A DNA stretch of 64,000 nucleotides, taken from assembly GCA_024400455.1 (NCBI GenBank), contig JAKSMU010000001.1:186001-250000 (forward strand). Reading direction: 5' to 3'. The translations under genes and the position numbers were made by a program. This DNA is from Bacteroidales bacterium (GTDB lineage: Bacteria; Bacteroidota; Bacteroidia; Bacteroidales; F082). A model generated the notes under the pieces. That model was not told where the DNA came from. It ran no database searches and saw only the letters and a program-made list of their open reading frames with translations. Shown here one piece after another: positions 43,009 to 52,163 of this stretch (its first letter is position 1; each line of letters starts with the position of its first letter).

Positions 43009-45366
43009 TTATTTGAAAACATAGCCTATGTTGATATAGGCACCCCATGCTTGTTCGGTTTGGTTTAGCCAATGCACTTGGAACGAGATTGGACCAATGA
43101 TGCTGTTGTAGGAATACATAAGGCCTAAACCGAAAGAGTCGTCGGAATAAGCGTTTTTAAACAAATCTTGGATTTCTACGGATGCCCTAGCATAATTGAT
43201 CATTGCGGTGAGGTAGTTCTTTTTGTGGAAATTATAGCGTACGTCCAAACGGCCTACATGAACACACTTGAAATCGTCGGTTAGGTCGGTGGCGTGGTTC
43301 AGTCCGATGAAAGGCAGCTGGTAATCGTAAATGCGTCCGAAGATATTGCTGCCGATATTGTTGTGATAGGCGTAAAGGTGGTTTTCTCCGAGAATCATTC
43401 TTGAATAGAATTGTGGGATGAAGGTTATTTTGTCATGACTGATGTAGCCTTTCACATAAAGGCAGATGTCGGCAAAGTTGGAAGGTATTACATTGCCGAT
43501 GGAATCCTTATACTGATGATCCAGGCGCCAATGGGCTTCGAGTGATGATTCAACACCTTTTGTGGCAAAATAGGCATCGTCCAGATTGTCAAATTTGAGT
43601 TTTGTATACGGACCAAATGAAGAGCTCGCATAGCTTTGCTCATCTGATGATTCGTCGGCGTAGAACATGTTCTTAGGCTTCTGATAGTAGGAAATCCTTT
43701 CCGATTCGAAACCTACTGCGGCTTGAATATGACGCAGATGGAATTCGGAAATGTAAAACCTAAACCTGTTTTGGTAGAAAAGGTTGTTGGTGAGGATGAA
43801 TGTATTGCTAATTTGATTTGGGTCTGTTTTGTCGAGTTCGAATACGTTGGGGTGCATCATCCTGAAATCGTAAGAAACACTGATGTTTGCAAGCGAGAGG
43901 CTGGCTAATGTGGCTGTCGCATTAAGCCAGTTATTGTAACCAAGGCATAGCGAAAGGTTGCTTTTTAATCCAGAAAGCTTTCTTTGGTTCAAACCGATAT
44001 TGAACAAGATGGAGGCGCTTTCTTCGTTGTCGTATCGGAATCCTAAGTCTACGACATGTGGTTCGGAAGGCGTAAAACAGATGTCCAGATCGAAGGTCTT
44101 GATGTCGGCTGTGTCGTTCCAAAAATCGACGGGATTAAGCTTGTAGGTGATTCTTGAAAAGCTTCCGGTGCCTCTAAAGGTATTGACAGCGTGCTCGATT
44201 TCGTTGAAGTGGATGGTCGATCCGGTTTTCAGTTGACCTTTGCGCATCAACCAGTTGGCTTCTTTGTAGCTGACGTTTTCCATGTTTATGAAGCGGATGT
44301 TGACGGAGTCGTTGCCGATGTATTCGGCTTTGGTCGCATGCAAGGTCTTTGTGGTCGGTTGAAAACTATCGACGTAATTTTTGATGGCTTGAAGTTGGTC
44401 GTGAAAATTTTGGGCATCCCTGTAGCCACGTTTGACTAACGAATCAATGGCGGTTGCGTTGAAACTCAACATGCCGAAGTCGCTTACGTTTGGCTGGATG
44501 TAAACGTCGCATAACTGTCGGTTTTCTTCATTGTGTCCCTTTACGGCAATGTTTTTCAGCTGGGCCAGTAGCTGCGGCAGCGATTGAAGCTGTCTTGGGT
44601 CTGAAACCAAGCCTTGCGCCACTTCGATGCCGATAATGATGTCGGCGCCCATTTCGCGGCATCGGTCGGCAGCAAAATTGTTTACCAAACCTCCGTCAAT
44701 CAGCTGTTTGCCGTTGATTGTCATTGGGTCGAAAACGCCTGGAATTGCCATACTTGCGCGAATGGCTTCGGCAAATTTACCGTTGCGTATGATGACTTCT
44801 TCGCCGGTGGTAAGTTCGGTGGCAATGCAGGCAAAAGGAATCGGGAGGTTGTTGAAGTCGATGGAATCTTGATAGCCGACGCAAAGGCTGTTGAAAAGGT
44901 TCAAAAGCGTTGAACCGTTCATGAATGATTCGGGCAATGATGCCAAAAGAGCGTTGGCTGGGGCATTTTCTGTTTTTTTGTCCAGTTCGCCTGTGTTAAA
45001 TGGGATTGAAAAAAGGTACGAACTGCGACGCTTTTTTTCGGTGGACGACAGACTGCTTCTTTCGACGGAATTTTTGATGTAGACCGACCAATCCAAGTCG
45101 GAAATCAGTTCTTGCATTTCGTCGGGAGAATAGCCCAAGGCATATAAGCCGCCAATGATGCTTCCCATGCTGGTGCCGACCACATAATCAACGGGAATTC
45201 CTATCTCTTCGATGTATTTCAAAACGCCGATGTGAGCGCTTCCCTTGGCGCCGCCACCGCCTAAAACGATGCCGACTTTAGGACGTGGGGCTTTGATGGT
45301 GTCGTTTGATGCCATTGTGGAAAAGCATGTCAGGCATGCTAAAATAATAAAGAATACTCGTTTCAT
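43009..45366 (-). CDS. Patatin-like phospholipase with outer-membrane barrel (PlpD-like)
   Basis: Starting at ATG 45366 the 785-residue product has a signal peptide (MKRVFFIILACLTCFSTMA). The patatin domain has the oxyanion loop GGGGAKG at 36-42, the nucleophile GTSMG with S66 and the catalytic DGG with D224. A POTRA-like region follows (about 360-430), then a C-terminal beta-barrel rich in alternating aromatic residues and ending in a terminal aromatic residue (YVFK). This matches the type Vd, PlpD-like arrangement common in Bacteroidota. It would expose or release a lipase at the outer membrane. The frame is open upstream to 45426, but that overlaps the previous gene. Confidence 0.87.
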   Translation of the reverse strand: MKRVFFIILACLTCFSTMASNDTIKAPRPKVGIVLGGGGAKGSAHIGVLKYIEEIGIPVDYVVGTSMGSIIGGLYALGYSPDEMQELISDLDWSVYIKNSVERSSLSSTEKKRRSSYLFSIPFNTGELDKKTENAPANALLASLPESFMNGSTLLNLFNSLCVGYQDSIDFNNLPIPFACIATELTTGEEVIIRNGKFAEAIRASMAIPGVFDPMTINGKQLIDGGLVNNFAADRCREMGADIIIGIEVAQGLVSDPRQLQSLPQLLAQLKNIAVKGHNEENRQLCDVYIQPNVSDFGMLSFNATAIDSLVKRGYRDAQNFHDQLQAIKNYVDSFQPTTKTLHATKAEYIGNDSVNIRFINMENVSYKEANWLMRKGQLKTGSTIHFNEIEHAVNTFRGTGSFSRITYKLNPVDFWNDTADIKTFDLDICFTPSEPHVVDLGFRYDNEESASILFNIGLNQRKLSGLKSNLSLCLGYNNWLNATATLASLSLANISVSYDFRMMHPNVFELDKTDPNQISNTFILTNNLFYQNRFRFYISEFHLRHIQAAVGFESERISYYQKPKNMFYADESSDEQSYASSSFGPYTKLKFDNLDDAYFATKGVESSLEAHWRLDHQYKDSIGNVIPSNFADICLYVKGYISHDKITFIPQFYSRMILGENHLYAYHNNIGSNIFGRIYDYQLPFIGLNHATDLTDDFKCVHVGRLDVRYNFHKKNYLTAMINYARASVEIQDLFKNAYSDDSFGLGLMYSYNSIIGPISFQVHWLNQTEQAWGAYINIGYVFK

Positions 45367-45386
45367 TTTTGCCTTGTTTTGTTTGT

Positions 45387-46397
45387 TTATATAATTCGCC
45401 ATCCGATGCAGCATTGGACAATCCATCCGTTTGTGGTAATGTTGATATTGCTGCTTGAATTTGAACGTGTCAGATTGTAAATTGCGTTTAGACCTAAAAT
45501 CAGTTGGTCTTGATAAGTATAACAGATTGCGGCTCTTGATATGACTGTTGCCGTGATATGGTTTTTGTTCGGTTGTTGACTGTCGAAACCGTTAGGCATT
45601 TCACCGCTTATGTTTTCGTTAATTGTGAAAAGTAGCATCGGCATGGCCGAAAGGTGAAACAGCAGATGAGAATCGCAGCAGACGAAATTGTAGCCATAAC
45701 CGCCACCAATTGATGCATGGTTGATGGTGATGATGGGATTGTATGTCGCTGCTATGTCGTTGCTGTCTTCAAAAGGCTTGATCCTGTTGCGGAAAAAGGA
45801 TGCGCCAAGCAGAATGCTTCCGGCGCTTTTCTTTTGTATGTAGGCTTGCGTGATGGCGGCAGGATAGGAAAAAGTCTTGTAATTGAAAACGTAATAGAAA
45901 TTGACCGTCATCCGGTTGGTGTAGTCGTTGCGGAAGGTGTAGGTGCTGTCGGGATTGTGTGTCTCGACGATGGAGTTCGTCAACCTGTATGACTGGTATT
46001 GGAACTCACCTCCGAACCGTTTGTTGTAAAGATTAAGTTTCATGTCACGGTTGTATCGGTTGGTCTGGTCGACGGTGTAACCGAGTTCCAAGCCTCTGTA
46101 TGCCAATGCGAAAGTGGATTTGAAACTGACTCCGGAACCGATCTCCATCTCCGTGTATTCATAATCGGGAATGTTGTTGAATCGGATGCCGAGATTAGAA
46201 AAAGTCGAAATGCCATTGAGCTTGAAAGTCCATGCTTGTTCGGGGAGCTGGATGTATGCTGTGTCGCAGCCTTTCATCAAGTTGCGTTCACGCCAGTCGG
46301 CGAAACGTTTTGGAAGGTTCTCCGTTTTTCCGTTTTGTGCAAAGGAAAAAGTGTGGCACATGATAAAAACGAGTCCAAATAGCAATGCTTTTTTCAT
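45387..46397 (-). CDS. DUF4421 outer-membrane-like protein
   Basis: The 336-residue protein has a signal peptide (MKKALLFGLVFIMCHTFSFA) and a sequence of alternating polar and hydrophobic strands, with many tyrosines and glycines. Blocks such as GLELGYTVDQTNRYNRDMKL and a GASFFRN segment match DUF4421, a Bacteroidota family of presumed outer-membrane proteins. Its role is unknown. It is the first gene of the minus-strand operon with the patatin and glycosidase-like genes. Confidence 0.75.
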   Translation of the reverse strand: MKKALLFGLVFIMCHTFSFAQNGKTENLPKRFADWRERNLMKGCDTAYIQLPEQAWTFKLNGISTFSNLGIRFNNIPDYEYTEMEIGSGVSFKSTFALAYRGLELGYTVDQTNRYNRDMKLNLYNKRFGGEFQYQSYRLTNSIVETHNPDSTYTFRNDYTNRMTVNFYYVFNYKTFSYPAAITQAYIQKKSAGSILLGASFFRNRIKPFEDSNDIAATYNPIITINHASIGGGYGYNFVCCDSHLLFHLSAMPMLLFTINENISGEMPNGFDSQQPNKNHITATVISRAAICYTYQDQLILGLNAIYNLTRSNSSSNINITTNGWIVQCCIGWRII

Positions 46398-46416
46398 CCG
46401 TTATGGAATTTGGTTG

Positions 46417-46424
46417 CAAATATA
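46417..46424 (-). promoter_or_regulatory. -7 element before the DUF4421 gene
   Basis: The minus strand reads TATATTTG, matching TAnnTTTG, about 20 bases before the ATG. The upstream dcp terminator overlaps the -33 region. Confidence 0.6.
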
Positions 46425-46426
46425 CG

Positions 46427-46457
46427 AAAAAAGGCTTTGGTATGAGCCAAAGCCTTT
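46427..46457 (-). terminator. Rho-independent terminator of dcp
   Basis: On the minus strand, AAGGCTTTGG and CCAAAGCCTT form a perfect 10-bp stem with a 6-base loop, followed by T6. It lies 23 bases after the dcp stop codon. Confidence 0.88.
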
Positions 46458-46479
46458 GAATGTTTGAAATATAGATTGG

Positions 46480-48606
46480 TTATTTCAATCCTCTTGCTTT
46501 CAGGTATGGGTCGTATTCCGGGTCTTGGCCACGGAATTTGCGGTATTGCACCATGCCTTCGTCGCTGCCGCATTCCTGCAAACAGTTCTTGCGGAACGAA
46601 TCTGCCAGCTCTGGATTGAAGAGGTCGCCTGATGTCTTGAAATAGTTGAAGGCATCTTTGTCGAGGACTTCAGCCCATGTATAGGCATAATAACCAGCGC
46701 TATAACCACCGTTGAAGATGTGCGAGAAATAGGTTGAACGGTAGCGTGGAAGGATTTCCGGCATCAAACCGATTTCGTCCATGGCTTGTTTTTCAAATGC
46801 GTTGACATCGATGTCTTCTGCGGTTGTGACTTCGTGCCACTTCATGTCGAGGATGGATGCTGCAATCAGTTCGGTGGTGTTGAAACCTTGGTTGAACAGA
46901 GCGCTGTTTTCAATCTTATTGATGAGGCTGTCGGGCATAGGTTCGCCAGTCTGATAGTGCTTGGCATACATGCGGATGACTTCCGGCTCGGCCACCCAGT
47001 TTTCCATGATTTGCGAAGGCAACTCGACGAAATCGTGAGGCACGCTGCCGCAAGTGCGTGAATAAAGGCCGTCGGAGAAGAATGCGTGCAAGCTGTGTCC
47101 GAATTCATGCCACATGGTTTCTGTTTCGTCCCAGTTGAGCAGGGCAGGGGTGTCGCCTTGTGCAGGCGTGAAGTTCATGACGAGCGAAATGACTGGGAAA
47201 ATCTTTTTGCCATCAATGTCATGGCCGCTGTCGCGGAAACTGGTGCACCATGCGCCACCGCTCTTTGAGGCGCGTGGATAGTAATCCATGTAAAGGATGC
47301 CAAGGAAGTCGCCATTGGCTTCTTTCACTTCGTAAGTCACAACGCCAGGATAGTAAACTGGCAGATTGGTGTTTTCGGTGAAAGTGATGCCGTAGAGTTT
47401 GTTAGCTGCAGCGAACATGCCGTCGCGGACGTTTTCCAATGAAAGGTAAGGCTTGATTTGGTTTTCGTCGAAGTCGTATTTTGCCTTGCGGAGTTTCTCG
47501 GCATAATACCACCAATCCCATGATTCAAGCTTGAAATCGGCGCCTTCGGCATCAGCAATGGCTTGCATTTCAGCAAGTTCTTTCTTTGCCAATTCTTGTG
47601 CAGGATTGAAAATGTCGATGAGGAATTTGTCGACGGTAGCGGCATCGTGGGCCATGTTCGGTTCAAGGACATAGTTGGCGTAGTTGTCAAATCCAAGCAG
47701 TTGAGCCTTTTGGACACGAAGTTTGGTCATTTCGTTGGCTAAGGCCTTGTTGTCGAACTCGTTGTTGTTGTCGCCACGCATGAAATAACCGCGGTAAATC
47801 TTTTCGCGGAGGGCACGATTGTCAGCGTATTGCAGGAAAGGAATCAGGCTCGGCTTTGAAAGCGTGAACACCCATTTGCCTTCCAGATTGTCGGCTTTGG
47901 CTTGTTCGGCAGCGGCATCGATGTTTGCTTGTGGCAGACCGGCAAGGTCGGCAGGATCTTCGATGACGAGTTTGAAACTGTCGTTTTCTTTCAGCAGGTT
48001 GTTGCCGTATTGAAGGCTTAATGTCGAAAGCTGTTCGTTGATGGCGCTCAGTTTTGCCTGATCTTCGGCATTGAGGCCTGCACCACTGCGAATGAAGTCG
48101 TTGTGGTATTTTTCAACCACACGGATTTGTTGATCGTCGAGACCCATTTCGTTGCGGTGTTGGAAAACATAATCAATGCGCTCGAAGAGTTTCGGATTCA
48201 TGGCGATGTTGTCGCTGTGTTTCGACATCATCGGGTAGATTTGGTTGGCAAGCTCCTGCATTTCGTCGTCAGAGTTGCATTCAATCATGTTGAAGAAAAC
48301 ACCTGAAACCCTGTTCAGCGTTCTGCCGGATTTGTCGTAAGGCAGGATGGTGTTCTCGAAAGTCGGAGTCTCAGGGTCGTTGACGATGGCTTCGATTTCG
48401 GCTTCTTGTTCGGCAATGCCGGCTTCAAAGGCGGGCAGATAGTGCGAATTCTGGATTTTGTCGAATGGCGGCACCTGGAATGGCGTCGTGTATTCGGTCA
48501 GGAATGGGTTTTCGTCAACGACTTGCTCTTCTTGTTTTTGAGTCGTTGTGCATGATGCTAATGTGATGATACTTAATGCAATCACTTTGATGAGTTTTTT
48601 TGACAT
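46480..48606 (-). CDS. dcp: M3 family peptidyl-dipeptidase (Dcp-like)
   Basis: The 708-residue protein has a lipoprotein-type signal (IITLASC with the cysteine near residue 19). The M3 zinc motif HEFGH is at 500-504, and the downstream glutamate region lies about 25 residues later. GDLFNPELADSFRKN near the end is typical of Dcp. Such enzymes release dipeptides from the C-terminus of oligopeptides; the lipobox suggests the periplasm. It is a single gene with its own promoter and terminator. Confidence 0.9.
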   Translation of the reverse strand: MSKKLIKVIALSIITLASCTTTQKQEEQVVDENPFLTEYTTPFQVPPFDKIQNSHYLPAFEAGIAEQEAEIEAIVNDPETPTFENTILPYDKSGRTLNRVSGVFFNMIECNSDDEMQELANQIYPMMSKHSDNIAMNPKLFERIDYVFQHRNEMGLDDQQIRVVEKYHNDFIRSGAGLNAEDQAKLSAINEQLSTLSLQYGNNLLKENDSFKLVIEDPADLAGLPQANIDAAAEQAKADNLEGKWVFTLSKPSLIPFLQYADNRALREKIYRGYFMRGDNNNEFDNKALANEMTKLRVQKAQLLGFDNYANYVLEPNMAHDAATVDKFLIDIFNPAQELAKKELAEMQAIADAEGADFKLESWDWWYYAEKLRKAKYDFDENQIKPYLSLENVRDGMFAAANKLYGITFTENTNLPVYYPGVVTYEVKEANGDFLGILYMDYYPRASKSGGAWCTSFRDSGHDIDGKKIFPVISLVMNFTPAQGDTPALLNWDETETMWHEFGHSLHAFFSDGLYSRTCGSVPHDFVELPSQIMENWVAEPEVIRMYAKHYQTGEPMPDSLINKIENSALFNQGFNTTELIAASILDMKWHEVTTAEDIDVNAFEKQAMDEIGLMPEILPRYRSTYFSHIFNGGYSAGYYAYTWAEVLDKDAFNYFKTSGDLFNPELADSFRKNCLQECGSDEGMVQYRKFRGQDPEYDPYLKARGLK

Positions 48607-48644
48607 GATATGATGATTTAATTGTTATGCCTGAAAAGCGGGTG

Positions 48645-48652
48645 CAAAATTA
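48645..48652 (-). promoter_or_regulatory. -7 element before dcp
   Basis: The minus strand reads TAATTTTG, matching TAnnTTTG, 38 bases before the ATG at 48606. Confidence 0.55.
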
Positions 48653-48742
48653 CTCATTATTATGATTGGAAACACGAAACGGCTTGTAATAAAAAAATCA
48701 AATATTTTTAATTTTTTTCTTCATTTTATGTTTTTCGTTTGC

Positions 48743-48750
48743 TATTTTTG
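48743..48750 (+). promoter_or_regulatory. -7 element of the glycogen operon
   Basis: TATTTTTG matches TAnnTTTG and would give a leader of about 80 bases before the debranching enzyme gene. The -33 word is unclear. The 230 bases between the divergent dcp and debranching enzyme genes contain no gene. Confidence 0.55.
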
Positions 48751-48836
48751 TAGGGTTTTTCTAGGATGGGGCAGAAAAATTGCTCCGTGACTTGGAATTG
48801 CCGTTGTAATAAATTGAAATCTAATAATATAACTAT

Positions 48837-50804
48837 ATGAGTTACATCTCCTGGGATAAAGACAAACTGGTTAATCTGGAGTTTTCGCTGAACCGCGAAA
48901 TCTTGCGGTCCAATTCAGCGGGTGCCTTTATGGCCACAACTTTGATTGGCTGCAATACGAGAAAATATCATGGACTGCTGGTCGTGCCTCAGCCTCAGTT
49001 GGATAAGAACAACCATGTGCTGCTTTCGAGTCTGGAAGAAACGCTTATTCATAATAAGGAGGAATTCCATTTGGGCGTTCACATGTATCCCGATGGCGTT
49101 TTTGCACCGCGCGGTCACAAGTATCTTACTGAGTTTACGGCCGATCCGATGCCGCGTCTTGTTTATAATATAGGTGGCATTAAGTTGACCAAGGAACTGA
49201 TTTTCTCGAATACTGAGGCGAGAGTCATGGTGCGTTACACTATGAACGAAACGCCTGAACCTGTGACTTTGCGCGTGCTGCCGTTCTTGGCTTTCCGCAA
49301 TGTCCACATGCTTACGCATGAAAACCACGATGCCAGCCGCAAGGTTGAATTGGTGAAAAACGGAGCTTCGTGGCTTTTGTATAAGGATTATTCCAGATTG
49401 TTTGTACAGTTTTCAAAATCAGTTGAATATACGCATATTCCGCATTGGTATTACAATGTGTTCTATATCCGCGAACAGGAACGTGGCTATGAGGCTCAGG
49501 AAGACCAGTTCGTGCCGGGTTTCTTTGAAATTACGATGAAACAAGGTGATTCCGTGATTCTTACGGCAGGTTTGGAAGAGAAAAATCCGGCCTCGTTTAA
49601 GCGTTTGTGCGAAGCGGAAGAAAAGAAACTGTTGCCGCAGCACGATTTTGAGGAATGTTTGGTGAAAGCTTCGCAGCAGTTCATTATCCGTAACGACCAG
49701 GGAACGCGCCTTTGGGCAGGTTTCCCGTGGTTTGGCAGCTGCAGCCGCGATATGTTCCTTTCCTTGCCGGGAATTGCCTTGGCTTTGGGCGATGAACGTA
49801 CATTCAAGGAGTCGCTCGATTATCTGATTGAGCGGATGAAAGGACCGCTCTTCCCGCATCGTTATTATCAGAAAAGTCTGTATTTCACCGCAGTAGATTC
49901 GCCTTTGTGGTTCTTTTGGGTGCTGCAACTCTATGAAAAGATGTTGGGCAAGGACAAGAAATCCATTTGGAGAAAGTACAAGGAACCGATGACAACCATT
50001 TTGGAAAGTTTCATCGCAGGTACCGATTTCAATGTGAAAATGCAGGACAACGGTCTGCTTTATGCGGGCAACAGCGAATTGGCCTTGACTTGGATGAATG
50101 TCTTTGCTGATGGTCATCCGTGGACACCGAGAACGGGACTGGCTATCGAAGTCAATGCGTTGTGGTATAATGCATTGCGTTATGCTGTCGAGTTGCTGAA
50201 AGTCGCTGATGCAAAGAATCCTCTCATCGAAAAATGGCAATCTGTCGCTGATAAGATTGAAACTTCGTTTGCCGAAACGTTTTATGATACCGAAAACTGC
50301 GCTTTTTATGATTATGTAAACGGAAATGAACGCAATGCTTTGGTGCGTCCGAACATGATGATTGCCGCTTCTTTGCCGTTCACGCCAATGTCTGAAGAAA
50401 TGCAGAAACGCGCTTTTGATATTGCTTATTCTGAATTGCTGACACCAAGAGGCTTGCGCTCGCTGTCGCCGAATTCCGAACATTATCAAGGCATTACGAT
50501 TGGCAATCACAGCCAGCGCGAAAGGGCTTATCATCAGGGTACGGCATTTCCTTGGCTGATTTCGTTCTTCGCTGATTTGTCGGTGAAACTGTTTGGCAAG
50601 TCGGCGTTGCCATATTTGGAAGACATTTACAATGGTTTTGAAATAGCCATTCAGGAAAACGGCATTGGAAGCATTTCGGAAATCTATGACGGCAATCCGC
50701 CGCACGAGGGTAGGGGCTGCATTTCGCAGTCGACGAGTGTGGGTGCTTTGCTCTATCTGCAATATATAATAAAGGTGTTAAATCAGAAAGGAGGCAAAAA
50801 ATGA
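48837..50804 (+). CDS. Glycogen debranching enzyme (amylo-alpha-1,6-glucosidase, GDE family)
   Basis: The 655-residue protein has the bacterial GDE N-terminal domain (SNSAGAFMATTLIGCNTRKY near 25-44) and a C-terminal (alpha/alpha)6 domain. This opens with FPWFGSCSRDMFLSLPG near 296-312, carrying the conserved WFG...RD motif, and later has EVNALWYNAL and GTAFPWLISFF. It removes alpha-1,6-linked glucose at branch points. It is the first gene of a glycogen operon, and its end overlaps the next gene by four bases. Confidence 0.9.
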   Translation: MSYISWDKDKLVNLEFSLNREILRSNSAGAFMATTLIGCNTRKYHGLLVVPQPQLDKNNHVLLSSLEETLIHNKEEFHLGVHMYPDGVFAPRGHKYLTEFTADPMPRLVYNIGGIKLTKELIFSNTEARVMVRYTMNETPEPVTLRVLPFLAFRNVHMLTHENHDASRKVELVKNGASWLLYKDYSRLFVQFSKSVEYTHIPHWYYNVFYIREQERGYEAQEDQFVPGFFEITMKQGDSVILTAGLEEKNPASFKRLCEAEEKKLLPQHDFEECLVKASQQFIIRNDQGTRLWAGFPWFGSCSRDMFLSLPGIALALGDERTFKESLDYLIERMKGPLFPHRYYQKSLYFTAVDSPLWFFWVLQLYEKMLGKDKKSIWRKYKEPMTTILESFIAGTDFNVKMQDNGLLYAGNSELALTWMNVFADGHPWTPRTGLAIEVNALWYNALRYAVELLKVADAKNPLIEKWQSVADKIETSFAETFYDTENCAFYDYVNGNERNALVRPNMMIAASLPFTPMSEEMQKRAFDIAYSELLTPRGLRSLSPNSEHYQGITIGNHSQRERAYHQGTAFPWLISFFADLSVKLFGKSALPYLEDIYNGFEIAIQENGIGSISEIYDGNPPHEGRGCISQSTSVGALLYLQYIIKVLNQKGGKK

Positions 50805-52087
50805 GAGTCTTGATGTTTGGTTGGGAGTTTCCGCCTCATATTACGGGAGGTCTTGGAACGGCTTGCTTCGGCATGACGAAGGGTTTGGCAAAGAATGGTG
50901 TTGAAGTGCTTTTTGTGGTGCCGCGTGCTTACGGCGATGAAGACCAGACCAATATCCGTCTGCTGAATGCCAGCGATGTCACGATTGACATTGACCATGA
51001 AACCGAGAGAAGTTATTGGGAACGTGTGCAATACATGGAAATCGGTTCCAATATCATTCCTTACGTCGGTCCCGAACAGTTCGAAAACGTCATCAATGGC
51101 GAGCGTCATGTGGTTGAGCATTTCAATCACGGCAGTTCGGTCTTTGCGCGTAACTATCAGTTTTCGGGCAAATACGGCATGAACCTGATGGAAGAAGTGG
51201 CGCGTTATGCCTTGATTGGCTCTTCGATGGCAACGAAACAGGACTTTGATGTGATTCATGCGCACGACTGGCTGACTTATTCGGCTGGCATTGCCGCCAA
51301 GGAAACGACGGGCAAACCGCTTGTGGTTCACATGCATGCCACCGAATTTGACCGCTCTGGCGAACATATCAATACCGAGGTTTTTGCCATTGAAAAGCGA
51401 GGCATGGAAGCCGCCGACCGTGTCATTACGGTGAGTAACTTGACGCGTAACATTGTCATTGAAAAATACGGCATCGACCCGAAAAAGGTTGTGACGGTGC
51501 ATAATGCAGTCGAGCCAAACGACAAGCCGAAATCGGAATATGAGCGCAGCGGCTTGGATACTAAGGTCGTAACTTTCTTAGGCAGAATTACTTATCAGAA
51601 AGGGCCAGAATATTTCGTTGAAGCGGCTTATAAGATTCTGCAAGTCGATCCGAACATCCATTTCGTGATGGCAGGAACGGGCGATATGCTTGAAAAAGTG
51701 ATTCATCGCGTGGCTGAACTGAAAATGGGAAGTCATTTCCATTTTACGGGTTTCCTGAAAGGCGAGGCCGTCGACCAGATGTTTGCCATGACCGATGTGT
51801 TTGTAATGCCTTCAATTTCAGAGCCTTTTGGCATCGTTCCGCTTGAAGCCATGCGCTTGAATGTGCCTGTTGTCATCTCGAAGCAATCGGGAGTTTCTGA
51901 GGTGGTTAAACATGCCATGAAGGTTGATTTCTGGGACATTAACGGCATGGCGGATGCCATTTACGGTTTGTGCCGCTACAAGGCTTTGTCCGATTGCTTC
52001 AAGGATGAGGGCAAGGACGAGGTAGACAGCTTGAAATGGGAGTTGGCAGCAAAGAAAATCAAGGCGGTTTACGAGAGCGTGCTATAA
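50801..52087 (+). CDS. GT4 glycogen/starch synthase-like glycosyltransferase
   Basis: The 428-residue GT-B enzyme begins with MFGWEFPPHITGGLGTACFG, the GlgA-like substrate loop with GGLG. It has HAHDWLTYSAG near 150 and the C-terminal MPSISEPFGIVPLEAMRLN motif with the E-x7-E pair near 335. The order after a debranching enzyme and before GH57 suggests a maltosyl- or glucosyl-transferase role in alpha-glucan synthesis. It overlaps the debranching enzyme gene by four bases. Confidence 0.83.
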   Translation: MRVLMFGWEFPPHITGGLGTACFGMTKGLAKNGVEVLFVVPRAYGDEDQTNIRLLNASDVTIDIDHETERSYWERVQYMEIGSNIIPYVGPEQFENVINGERHVVEHFNHGSSVFARNYQFSGKYGMNLMEEVARYALIGSSMATKQDFDVIHAHDWLTYSAGIAAKETTGKPLVVHMHATEFDRSGEHINTEVFAIEKRGMEAADRVITVSNLTRNIVIEKYGIDPKKVVTVHNAVEPNDKPKSEYERSGLDTKVVTFLGRITYQKGPEYFVEAAYKILQVDPNIHFVMAGTGDMLEKVIHRVAELKMGSHFHFTGFLKGEAVDQMFAMTDVFVMPSISEPFGIVPLEAMRLNVPVVISKQSGVSEVVKHAMKVDFWDINGMADAIYGLCRYKALSDCFKDEGKDEVDSLKWELAAKKIKAVYESVL

Positions 52088-52163
52088 TATAATAAGGTGT
52101 CGCGATTGCCGTATGGCCGCATGACGGAAGAAAATCATATAACTTATTAAAATATAAATAGAT

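Noticed and set aside
49419..50762. 447-codon minus-strand open frame
   Set aside because: It is antisense to the debranching enzyme gene, which has clear family motifs; the minus frame has none.
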